Assembly: GCF_011038885.2 (NCBI RefSeq)
Contig: NZ_CP064952.1
Span: forward strand, 124,001 to 188,000
DNA: 64,000 nt
DNA from: Schaalia sp. ZJ405
GTDB lineage: Bacteria; Actinomycetota; Actinomycetes; Actinomycetales; Actinomycetaceae
Direction: 5' to 3'
Below the pieces are notes generated by a model. It was not told where the DNA came from and searched no databases. It saw only the letters and a list, made by a program, of their open reading frames with translations. Within the stretch, counting starts at the first letter, position 1. Each line of letters opens with the position of its first letter. Shown one piece after another: positions 7,325 through 15,138 of this stretch. The position numbers were made by a program, and so were the translations under genes.

Positions 7325-10018
7325 TCAGATCAGATTGCGTTTCTCCATCCACTTCATCGCCAACCAACCGAAGGGAATACGTCCATAGAACGTCACGAGA
7401 CGATAGAGGATCGCCGTTGGCAGGCCGATCGACAGACTGACCCCCGCAACTTGAAGTCCGGCGGTTAACGCGGTTTCGACAGGGCCAATGCCACCGGGAG
7501 ACGGGATCACCGACCCCAGGGAATTCGACGCGAGATAGGTGATCGCCAGGGACGCAAAATCCAACGACCCGCCCATTGCCGTGAGCGCCGCCCAGAATGA
7601 CCCGATGAAACCGATATTCATGATGATGTTTCCGGCAACCACGGCGAGAATTCGGCGGGGTTGACCACCGATCCACAGGAGTCGAGGAAATACCTGCTGC
7701 CACGTCGGCTCAATTTTCTCCCACACCCACCGTCGAATCTTCGGCACCAGCAGTGCTCCACCGACAACGATCCCGATACCCGCGACGATCGCGAGAATCA
7801 TTCCAAAAGGAAGAGACACAGACAGCGACGCCCCCGACACCACCATGACGATCAGCAAAAGCGACACCGTGATGGTCAGCTGAGCGAGCTGCTGGATCGT
7901 GACCGTCGCGACGGCAAGAGCTGTGGGAATCTTCTTCTGACGCAGATACCTCATGTTGAGCGCGGCTGGTCCTACGCCCGCAGGAGCAACAATCGTCACA
8001 ATCGACGCGGCGACTTGCGCCGTGAAGGCCTCAGCGAAGGGGAGTTTCACGGTTGACAGTGCCCGCAACGCAATCGCCGCGCCCACCCACGTCAGGGCTG
8101 CGAGTGCGAAGGAGATCGCCATCCACACGGGGTTCGCCGCCGTCACGGCCGTGACAATTTCATCGAAGTTCAACGAGCCAAGAACCACGACCAGTGCGAG
8201 GAAGAGAATCCCCACGGTGACCACCGTGCGCGGCTGGAAACGTTGAATTTTTGCTAATTCCTCGCTGGAAGCCTCGGGTTCCTCAAGGAGGCGAGACCGC
8301 AGTTCCGTGAGCAATTCACTGCGACGGATCTCCTGATTAATCGACGACGGAAGAATCGGAGCCTGGAGCACGGGTGCAGCCGAGGCGAGGGTATGGCCGT
8401 CCAAACACCTCCGAGCAGACGCCAGGGCACGGTCCGGTGATGACGCCACAGCAAGGAGCGTGAGCATCTGCGCAACGTCAATGCGCCGACTCAGGTCCGT
8501 GGTTGCCACCTCGCCCTGCTCCCAGTTAATGAGCCACACATCCCCCGCCTGATCAACGACGAGAGCATCCTCGGTGAGATACCGGTGCGCGATCGCATGT
8601 GTATGAGCGGATTTCAGCTGGAGCCACGCCTCGTCAAGCATTGCGTCGGTGATCTGCTCATCTGACAGGTCGTAGAGACGCGTCGTTGGTGGAAGGGCAC
8701 GCGACACGGACACGAGCGAATCCCCCGCCTGAGCAACCCCGATCATGTCCGGGGTTCGGACATGGGCACGCCCCGCTGATAGAGACGTCAGAGTTGCGCG
8801 TTCGACCCGTGCTTTAAGGGAGGGGGACACCCAGCGAGAAATGCCGCGTAACCGGATGTTATTCCACACATCTCGCAGAGTTCCCGTTAACTCACGCCCC
8901 GGATCTACAACGACGAGGTCGAGGAGTTCTCCGCGGAAATCCCACACCTGATAGTGACGATTCCCATTGGGATGCGGCCTGCGCGTCACCGTAAATTCTG
9001 TGTCACCAGCGTCATAGGGACGCTGAACGAGGGTGTTGCGGACATCGACACGCGGCACAGAGGACACGGGGATCTGTGGCGGCGATGCGGCGGCCTCGTC
9101 CTCGTCCCCCGTGATGTCCTCTTCGTCGAGGGGGGCGGATACGGGAGAAGGAGCGGGGGAGCCCACGATTTCGTTGTCGATCAGCCAGGTCTGGAGGGGG
9201 TCCTCATCCGTGGGAAGGTCCGTCCGGATGATGCGCGACGGGATGATCGACAGGGACAGCAGCGCATTGACGAGGTCGATGCCCGTTGCGCGACGGTCGT
9301 CGAAGCCGTAGATCCATCGGGTGAGGCACCCGAAAAGCCGGCCGATGAAGACGCAGATAAAGGCCCCGGGAAGAGTCATCGTTGAGCGCATCACCCCGAG
9401 GAAAAGAACGACCCATAATCCCGCCCATGACCAGCGGACCGTCCGCATGTGATCTATTTCTCCGGCAGCGGTAAAAAATGCGCACAGGGTGATGACGAGG
9501 ACGTTGATGCCGATGACGGATTCAGCTGGGGCATTTGCCTGAGTGACTTGCGACATGCGCAGGGGTGCGGTGAATTCCGGGGGGAGGAACGATAGTCCGT
9601 ACACCAACGCCCATCCGCCAAGGGTTGCCGTCAGTCCCGTCCCGACGGCTCGGATAATCGTCGATAGTCTGCGGCGCAACGCCAAAGCGACGACGATGCC
9701 GATAGGGGCGGCCAGAACAACGAGCCCTTCGATGAAAGTCACCGGCAGAAGAAGCACCTCGCGGATCAACTGAAATTGAAGAACGTCTTGAGTGACCCCC
9801 TGCGTCGTGGCATTTGCGAAGACCCCGATGATCCATACGCCGCAGATGCCGATGGCAGCGAGGACAATATCAACGAGGTCTTCGCGTCGCCGATGGCGCG
9901 TCGATGTGCGGTCGGCAAAAATGATGGGCCCGGGCAGGGAGGGGGCGAAACCCGGTGAAAACGGGGCGTCATCGGCCACGTTGGCCTCGTCGGCACCGGG
10001 AACTTCGCGGATCGTCAT
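7325..10018 (-). CDS. Three-part membrane protein: multi-TM / kinase-like / LPG-synthase-type flippase domain
   Basis: This 897-residue protein starts at ATG 10018, with AGGATTG upstream. The N-terminal third has about seven membrane segments. A linker at about 295-325 is acidic and holds a GDEDEAAAS segment encoded by a copy of the dispersed motif. A soluble middle part looks like a degenerate kinase fold: AIAHRYL stands where HRD is expected and LINWEQG where DFG is expected. After about residue 600 comes the LPG_synthase_TM / UPF0104 membrane domain (AGVGPAAL, PSPGGIGPVE motifs), related to MprF and AglD flippase parts. An envelope lipid or glycan transport role is inferred. Related actinobacterial proteins exist; this is not a broken gene. 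Confidence 0.75.
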   Translation of the reverse strand: MTIREVPGADEANVADDAPFSPGFAPSLPGPIIFADRTSTRHRRREDLVDIVLAAIGICGVWIIGVFANATTQGVTQDVLQFQLIREVLLLPVTFIEGLVVLAAPIGIVVALALRRRLSTIIRAVGTGLTATLGGWALVYGLSFLPPEFTAPLRMSQVTQANAPAESVIGINVLVITLCAFFTAAGEIDHMRTVRWSWAGLWVVLFLGVMRSTMTLPGAFICVFIGRLFGCLTRWIYGFDDRRATGIDLVNALLSLSIIPSRIIRTDLPTDEDPLQTWLIDNEIVGSPAPSPVSAPLDEEDITGDEDEAAASPPQIPVSSVPRVDVRNTLVQRPYDAGDTEFTVTRRPHPNGNRHYQVWDFRGELLDLVVVDPGRELTGTLRDVWNNIRLRGISRWVSPSLKARVERATLTSLSAGRAHVRTPDMIGVAQAGDSLVSVSRALPPTTRLYDLSDEQITDAMLDEAWLQLKSAHTHAIAHRYLTEDALVVDQAGDVWLINWEQGEVATTDLSRRIDVAQMLTLLAVASSPDRALASARRCLDGHTLASAAPVLQAPILPSSINQEIRRSELLTELRSRLLEEPEASSEELAKIQRFQPRTVVTVGILFLALVVVLGSLNFDEIVTAVTAANPVWMAISFALAALTWVGAAIALRALSTVKLPFAEAFTAQVAASIVTIVAPAGVGPAALNMRYLRQKKIPTALAVATVTIQQLAQLTITVSLLLIVMVVSGASLSVSLPFGMILAIVAGIGIVVGGALLVPKIRRWVWEKIEPTWQQVFPRLLWIGGQPRRILAVVAGNIIMNIGFIGSFWAALTAMGGSLDFASLAITYLASNSLGSVIPSPGGIGPVETALTAGLQVAGVSLSIGLPTAILYRLVTFYGRIPFGWLAMKWMEKRNLI

Positions 10019-10087
10019 AGTGGCAATCCTAACCACTCGGGCTCGCCGACTACTGTTAAGGCGGAGGTATCGCTAAGGAGAATGTGC

Positions 10088-10870
10088 ATGAACTGGTCAC
10101 TGACCGCTATGGCCACGGACCCGACGCTCATCGACACGGTCGTTGGGTGGTTCAAGGACCCCGAGACTCTACTTGTCGCTATGGGACCGTGGGTGCTGTG
10201 GGGAACCCTCGCGATCGTTTTCGTTGAATCCGGTGTACTTTTTCCCGTTCTCCCCGGTGATTCACTGCTGTTTACCGCAGGACTGCTGCATGACAGACTC
10301 CATCTGCATCTGCCCACGCTCGTGCTGCTGACCTTTATCGCCGCGTTCCTCGGCGCCCAGATCGGCTACTTTCTCGGGGCACAATATGGGCGGCGATTCT
10401 TTAGCCCCAATGCCCGATTCTTGAAAACTGAGTATTTGGAGAAAGCAGAACATTACTTCGACCACTACGGTGGTCGATCGCTGGTCATCGGGCGTTTCAT
10501 TCCCTTCGTTCGCACCTTCATTCCACTGGCCGCGGGAATCGCCCGCTACCCCTATGGAAAATTCCTCCTCTACAACTCCGTGGGTTCGTTGTTGTGGGGC
10601 GTAGGAATCACCTACCTCGGGTCGGTGCTCGGTGGAATCCAATTCGTCCACGACCACCTATCCCTGATTGTCATGGCGATCGTCGTTGTGTCCGTCATGC
10701 CGATGATCATTGAGGTTCTTCTGCGCAAAAGAGCAGCAGCCACAGCTGGGGGAGTTGACACCGCGGGCGTAGACACAGTGCCTGAGATCATAGATTCTGC
10801 CTCGCTCATCGCTGACACCGCGTGCGTGGAGACCGGTGACGAAGCGACGGCGCGCCAAGAAGAGAAGTGA
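10088..10870 (+). CDS. DedA-family membrane protein
   Basis: This 260-residue polytopic protein has the DedA/SNARE-associated motif GRFIPFVRTFIPLAAG followed by YPYGKF, and the N-terminal FPVLPGDSLL reentrant motif. DedA proteins act in undecaprenyl-phosphate or phospholipid translocation. The start at 10088 is preferred because AAGGAG lies 7 nt upstream; the ATG at 10082 is too close. The last 50 residues are an Ala/Thr/Asp-rich tail. Its 3' end overlaps the next gene by 35 bp, suggesting translational coupling. Confidence 0.9.
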   Translation: MNWSLTAMATDPTLIDTVVGWFKDPETLLVAMGPWVLWGTLAIVFVESGVLFPVLPGDSLLFTAGLLHDRLHLHLPTLVLLTFIAAFLGAQIGYFLGAQYGRRFFSPNARFLKTEYLEKAEHYFDHYGGRSLVIGRFIPFVRTFIPLAAGIARYPYGKFLLYNSVGSLLWGVGITYLGSVLGGIQFVHDHLSLIVMAIVVVSVMPMIIEVLLRKRAAATAGGVDTAGVDTVPEIIDSASLIADTACVETGDEATARQEEK

Positions 10871-13109
10871 GCGTTTCGTGTTCCTTCAGTGGTGGTCGCT
10901 CGGGCCCATCGCCCTCGCGATGCTCATCGCGCTATTCGTCCCAGGATTTGCGTGGATTCGGACCTCCGTTCGTTCCGCGCTCGTCGCCTTTGGAGTCTCA
11001 CCCGCATTCACTCTGGGAATTCTGACGATCCTGTCGATCCTCTCCGATCGATTCGGCGTTCCCTGGGAGGCAACGAAGGTACTCCCGATTCTCGGGATGA
11101 TCTTTATCGGGGGCTGCCTGACGTGGCTCCTCGTTGTTGCCAAACGTTCGGGCTCAGGCAGGATTCCCTCCGTTGGTACGCTGACCGCGTCGATCGGTCC
11201 TAGGAAGCCCCTGGGAGCCGCTCAGCTGCGGGTTCGGGTTTCGACATGGGTGACGATCGGAGTGGGAATTCTCCTCGCGGTCATGCCGATGGTCATGGTT
11301 GCTAACCCACGAGACCCCGTTCAACAGTGGGATTCAACCTTCCACCTCAACGGCGTCCACTCGATCCTCGACCAGCATTCTGCCTCCCCTTTCGGTGGTC
11401 TCGCTCCTCTTTACGGTGGATCAAAGGTCTTCTACCCGACGGCATGGCATGCTTTCGTTTCACTCTTCGCCACCTCTCGCACGGTCGTTGAAGCAGCGAA
11501 TGTGTCATCCCTGCTGGTGATGGTCGTTTGGGTTGTTGGCGTGACGGCTTTTGTTTCGGTGATCACGACGTCACGTGCGGCAATCCTTGCAGCTCCGATC
11601 CTCGCGGGCACGCTGCTCAATATGCCCGCCGACTCCCTGACGATGTACAACCAGTGGCCACACGCCACCGGGCTTGCAGTTGTTCCCGGAATTGCGGCCC
11701 TCAGCCTGATCGTCGGTCGCCGACTGGTCCTCTCCATCCACGATGGTGGACGCGGGATCGTTCATCTGATTCCGCTGGGTCTGTTCTGCGTCATCGGATG
11801 CATCGGTGCGATCGGGGCTCACCCGTCATCGGCGTTCACTCTTGCGATCGTCCTCGGCCCTGCGGCGGTCACCTCGCTGACGTCCCTTGCGCGCCGTTCC
11901 TGGTCGCACCATTCCCGAGGACGTGCCGGCGTATTCCTTGCCGGTGCACTCCTCGTTGTGATTGTCCCCTGCGCCCTGCTCTTGACCGACAGTGTCCGGG
12001 CGATGGGGAATTATCCGCGTTCGGGCATCGATTGGCCGACGGCGCTGGCACGTTTCATCACTCCCTTCCCACCCTTCGCTCAGACCTTCAGCTTCGACAT
12101 CCTCATCGTCATTCAGACGGTGCTTGTGCTGCTGGGGATCGTGGTCATGCTGGGTCTTGACGTTCGGGTGGCTGGGTGGCTGGGTCACCCTCACCGGGCG
12201 TCGTCCTCGGCCATCATTAACGAGGACGAGGCCGGACTTTCTCCTTCCGAACGAATTCCTGGGCAGCCCCCGCGCCTGCGATGGCCGATCGTTTCCTACG
12301 TGATTTTTGCACTTTTCACTCTTCTGGCCTACGCCCCCGACTCCGCTGTGCGCACGTTCCTCTTGGCACCGTGGTACATGGATCCGCGGCGAATCATGGG
12401 GTCGCACGGTCTGATGATGGTGCCGATCATGGCGATCGGATTCGCAGCATGCACGCGGTGGCTGCACGGAGCGCTCGTGGGGTTGGAGCGTCTCAACCTG
12501 TCCGGTGGAGGCGCCGAACATGCCTCCCGTCCCTCACATGGGGACGGTGCGGTGAGGCGATGGCAGGTGGATGTCGTCGTGGGGATGCTCCTCATCTCCC
12601 TGTCCTTCGGTGGATCCGTGGATTCGCGGATCTGGGCTGTCAACTACGTGTACGACGCCGATCACCTGGGTAAACCGGGAATGGCAACGACGGCTGAACT
12701 GTCAATGATTCGCCGGATGCAGCTGCGAATTCCCGCGGATTCTCTGGTGCTTGGTGATCCGATTGCAGGAGCTGCTTATGTGCAGGTCATCGGTCAGCAC
12801 ACGGTAGTGTTCCCCCAGCTGACCACGACGCTTGCCGACAGTGCAACCAGAGATCTTCTCACCAAGCATTTCAACGAAATCCACACGAATCCGCAGGTGT
12901 GCGACGTCGTGAGGAAACTGGGGATCACGCACTTCTATGAGGACGAGGACGGGTGGTATTACAACTTCCTTCGATCCTCTCGACACCCGGGCCTATACAA
13001 CGTTGATACGTCAACAGGTTTCGAGCTTCTTGACGAGGGCGGAAGCGCGAAAATCTATAAGATCACCGCATGCGGAGACGTCGCAGGCGGAGGACACATC
13101 TACAAGTAG
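10836..13109 (+). CDS. Large polytopic membrane protein (DUF6541-like)
   Basis: This 757-residue protein has about a dozen membrane segments and a C-terminal soluble part. The start is GTG 10836 with GGAG at 10828. The motif VQQWDSTFHLNGVHSIL after the fourth segment matches the conserved acidic/His patch of DUF6541 proteins, thought to be GT-C-like envelope enzymes; the activity is not established. A cytoplasmic loop at about residues 455-465 reads IINEDEAGLSP and comes from a copy of the dispersed motif. A near copy of the core (CGAGGACGG, 12944) encodes EDEDG near the C-terminus. It is cotranscribed with dedA. Confidence 0.7.
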   Translation: MTKRRRAKKRSERFVFLQWWSLGPIALAMLIALFVPGFAWIRTSVRSALVAFGVSPAFTLGILTILSILSDRFGVPWEATKVLPILGMIFIGGCLTWLLVVAKRSGSGRIPSVGTLTASIGPRKPLGAAQLRVRVSTWVTIGVGILLAVMPMVMVANPRDPVQQWDSTFHLNGVHSILDQHSASPFGGLAPLYGGSKVFYPTAWHAFVSLFATSRTVVEAANVSSLLVMVVWVVGVTAFVSVITTSRAAILAAPILAGTLLNMPADSLTMYNQWPHATGLAVVPGIAALSLIVGRRLVLSIHDGGRGIVHLIPLGLFCVIGCIGAIGAHPSSAFTLAIVLGPAAVTSLTSLARRSWSHHSRGRAGVFLAGALLVVIVPCALLLTDSVRAMGNYPRSGIDWPTALARFITPFPPFAQTFSFDILIVIQTVLVLLGIVVMLGLDVRVAGWLGHPHRASSSAIINEDEAGLSPSERIPGQPPRLRWPIVSYVIFALFTLLAYAPDSAVRTFLLAPWYMDPRRIMGSHGLMMVPIMAIGFAACTRWLHGALVGLERLNLSGGGAEHASRPSHGDGAVRRWQVDVVVGMLLISLSFGGSVDSRIWAVNYVYDADHLGKPGMATTAELSMIRRMQLRIPADSLVLGDPIAGAAYVQVIGQHTVVFPQLTTTLADSATRDLLTKHFNEIHTNPQVCDVVRKLGITHFYEDEDGWYYNFLRSSRHPGLYNVDTSTGFELLDEGGSAKIYKITACGDVAGGGHIYK
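12201..12231. repeat. Inverted pair of the CGAGGACGA motif inside a coding region
   Basis: TCGTCCTCG (12201-12209) and CGAGGACGA (12221-12229) face each other across an 11-nt spacer, a perfect 9-bp inverted repeat. It lies in a predicted loop of the DUF6541-like membrane protein. Confidence 0.85.
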
Positions 13110-13305
13110 CGGGGTTGCCAGATGGGGAGCGTGACGGGGAGGTGTGTCGATGAGATTCGAGGCAGAGACACCGGAACCTTACGTCGTGTGTCGTGCGCCG
13201 ATGGACGCCTACAGCGCCGCAGCCTTGCCCTCGTTTACCCTATGAGACATGCGTGAAAGCTCTCCATCCACTCACATTCCCGGACCACCCCCGCTGGGGG
13301 ACCGC

Positions 13306-14274
13306 ATGAAAATCGCGTTCCTCGGCCCCTTTGGAACTTTCACCGAACAGGCCGTACACCAAGTTGCCCCCGCAGGGTCAACTCTCGTGCCGATGACCTC
13401 AGCACCCCAGGCGCTCGCAGCTGTGAGGCGAGGTGACGCTGATCGTGCCGTCGTTCCCATTGAAAATTCCATCGAAGGAGGCGTGAACGCCACCCTCGAT
13501 TCGCTGTCCCACGGGGATCCGCTCGTCATCGTGTCGGAAATGGTGGTCTCTGTGGTCTTCCAATTGGCGGTACGTCCGGGAATGCGTCGTGAGGATATTC
13601 GGCGTATCGGCACGCATCCGCATGCGTGGGCACAGTGCCGAAACTGGGTGGAAAACACCTTCCCCGGAGCGATCCACGTTCCAGCGACATCCACAGCCGC
13701 CGCCGCTGAACTCCTTTCCCAAGGAAACACGAGTTTCGATGCCGCTCTGTGCAACTCGGTGTCCGTTGACACCTACGGTCTCGAAGCCCTATATACGGAT
13801 GTTGCTGACAACCCGGGGGCGGTGACGCGCTTCGTCCTCGTTGCCCAACCTGGCGTGCTTCCCCCACCGACCGGGGCGGATAAAACAACGATCCAGGTTG
13901 CACTGCCCGTCAATGAGTCGGGCGCGCTCCTGACTCTTCTCGAACAATTCGCCGTCCGAGGTGTTGACCTGTCGCGTATTGAGTCACGGCCCAGTGGAGA
14001 TGGGCTCGGAAACTACACCTTCAGCATTGACATCGTGGGACACATCGCGGAGGAAAGAGTTCAAGCGGCGCTTGTTGGCCTTCACCGCTACTCACCGGAA
14101 GTTAGGTTCATGGGGTCATATCCCCGCATTGACGGGATCCGTGCGAACGTGTTGCGCGGCACCCGCGACGAAGACTTCCAAAGGGGGCGAGCCTGGGTGG
14201 CTCAACTTCTCCACGGCGGAGACGGTGAACACGTTGACCTGTCGGTGCCCGCTCCTAACTGGCCGCTGGCATAA
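13306..14274 (+). CDS. pheA: Prephenate dehydratase
   Basis: This 322-residue enzyme converts prephenate to phenylpyruvate in phenylalanine synthesis. The catalytic domain begins MKIAFLGPFGTFTEQA and contains ENSIEGGV and the Thr-Arg-Phe motif (VTRFVLV). The ACT regulatory domain follows, with the ESRP motif (RIESRPSGDGLGNYTF) that binds phenylalanine. About 40 residues extend beyond the usual end. I prefer ATG 13306, with GGGGGACC upstream and the family's usual N-terminus, over an ATG 57 bp upstream with no ribosome site. The gene stands alone. Confidence 0.93.
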   Translation: MKIAFLGPFGTFTEQAVHQVAPAGSTLVPMTSAPQALAAVRRGDADRAVVPIENSIEGGVNATLDSLSHGDPLVIVSEMVVSVVFQLAVRPGMRREDIRRIGTHPHAWAQCRNWVENTFPGAIHVPATSTAAAAELLSQGNTSFDAALCNSVSVDTYGLEALYTDVADNPGAVTRFVLVAQPGVLPPPTGADKTTIQVALPVNESGALLTLLEQFAVRGVDLSRIESRPSGDGLGNYTFSIDIVGHIAEERVQAALVGLHRYSPEVRFMGSYPRIDGIRANVLRGTRDEDFQRGRAWVAQLLHGGDGEHVDLSVPAPNWPLA

Positions 14275-14411
14275 CCGCGTCGTCCTGCGGGCACAGCAGG
14301 CGTTCGGCGGCTGAATATGGTGCCATCGTGCTGTGCTGATCTTGCGCGCGTGGGAAAGTCGCCGATACTCACATACCTTGTGGACGCCATGACCGCCACG
14401 AACATTTTGAG

Positions 14412-14451
14412 GAGCCTCTCTCAGGCCGGAAACCCGACCTGAGAGAGGCTC
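14412..14451 (-). terminator. Long hairpin at the end of the 41-residue peptide gene
   Basis: GAGCCTCTCTCAGG (14412-14425) pairs perfectly with CCTGAGAGAGGCTC (14438-14451) around a 12-nt loop. It begins right after the peptide stop codon (14452-14454). Neither side has a long T-run, so it may also act as an mRNA-stabilising or regulatory structure. Confidence 0.6.
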
Positions 14452-14577
14452 TCAGTCCTCAGCCTCACGGTGCTTGCCGAACTTTTCAACAAGGCGAGAA
14501 ACCTTGTCAGCAAGCTCAACCAGCGCTATGATGGCGGCAGGAATGGAGAGCAGAACCTTGATGAGGTCTAGGCTCAT
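14452..14577 (-). CDS. 41-residue amphipathic peptide, unknown function
   Basis: The short ORF MSLDLIKVLLSIPAAI... has a hydrophobic N-terminal half and a charged C-terminal half ending KFGKHREAED. It is preceded by an excellent ribosome site (AAGGAGGAAGG), a -10/-35 pair 77-105 bp upstream, and two hairpins in the leader (GCCCCCGG.ACGG.GCCGGGGGC and TTGGGGCGACCGCTCCAA). A 14-bp hairpin follows the stop. The organisation resembles type I toxin or small membrane-peptide genes. I recognise no family. A longer in-frame reading from 14730 lacks a ribosome site and would run through the leader structures. Confidence 0.6.
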   Translation of the reverse strand: MSLDLIKVLLSIPAAIIALVELADKVSRLVEKFGKHREAED

Positions 14578-14653
14578 TTTGGCTCCTTCCTCCTTGGCCC
14601 CCGGCTCCGTCCGGGGGCTTCCTTTGTTGGAGCGGTCGCCCCAACATCCCCTC

Positions 14654-14682
14654 ACTATAGATACGGGGATTGTCCCGGTTAA
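14654..14682 (-). promoter_or_regulatory. Promoter of the 41-residue peptide gene
   Basis: On the minus strand, TTAACC and TATAGT are spaced by 17 nt. The -35 element sits inside the near-palindrome CCCGGTTAACGGG, and that stretch also aligns with a degenerate CRISPR-type repeat (see 14668-14751). Confidence 0.5.
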
Positions 14683-14751
14683 CGGGTGAGGGACGACCTG
14701 TGGAAGACCTCGCCACCAGTTGACGATCATCCCCGCTTACGCGGGTCAACC
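14668..14751 (-). CRISPR. Type I-E-like solo repeat, 33-nt gap, degenerate second repeat
   Basis: The minus strand 14751-14724 reads GGTTGACCCGCG then TAAGCGGGGATGATCG, which has the form and orientation of type I-E CRISPR repeats. After 33 nt (14723-14691, the usual I-E spacer length) comes CTCACCCGTTAACCGGG then ACAATC (14690-14668), which aligns to the repeat with small gaps. There is no longer array and no cas gene in the window. It could be an array relic or a CreA-like repeat-spacer-repeat antitoxin RNA. The second repeat overlaps the peptide promoter. Confidence 0.4.
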
Positions 14752-14804
14752 GCAACCTGTTGGGTGCGGTTGGTCAATAGGCCAATATTGTTGATTGAAG
14801 GAGT

Positions 14805-14940
14805 TAGGCGAGGGACCCGAGGCCTGGCCCAGGATTTCTCCCTTAATGGTGGGCTGGCTGGCTTCCCTCGCCTATGAAGATAGAGGGCCCCTTGCCTGCC
14901 CCAGGATTTCTCCCTCAGGTGGGCTGGCTGGTACCCTCTA
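14805..14940. ncRNA. Tandem pair of structured-RNA-like units
   Basis: Two adjacent units (14805-14874 and 14881-14940) share the cores CCCAGGATTTCTCCCT and GGTGGGCTGGCTGG. The closing arms differ between units but each is self-complementary: TAGGCGAGGGA with TCCCTCGCCTA (11 bp) in unit 1, TAGAGGG with CCCTCTA (7 bp) in unit 2. A conserved core with compensated stems is the classic sign of structured RNA. The transcribed strand is not clear. I do not recognise the family. No reading frame on either strand explains the conservation. Confidence 0.6.
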
Positions 14941-14982
14941 GCTTTGCTTCAGGATCTCACTGATTGCTGAAAAAGTGAAGTC

Positions 14983-15010
14983 GGATCATCCCCGCTGACG
15001 TGGGTGAGAC
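14983..15010 (-). CRISPR. Second solo type I-E-like CRISPR repeat
   Basis: GGATCATCCCCGCTGACG followed by TGGGTGAGAC (plus strand) is 28 nt long and matches the repeat at 14724-14751 at about 22 of 28 positions. The two are 259 bp apart, on opposite sides of the tandem RNA-like units. No spacer-sized neighbour repeat is clear, though two related hairpin sequences, TCGCGTGCTCGAGGG (15027) and TCGCGTGCTCGGGGG (15086), follow 59 bp apart. Confidence 0.45.
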
Positions 15011-15138
15011 GTCCGTCCGTTACCCCTCGCGTGCTCGAGGGCTCAGCAGAAAACGTCAAGGTCGTCTGACCCCACGCTTTATCCATCGCGTGCTCGGGGG
15101 AGGGAGCTCCTATAACCTGGCTCTTGACGGATGATCTC

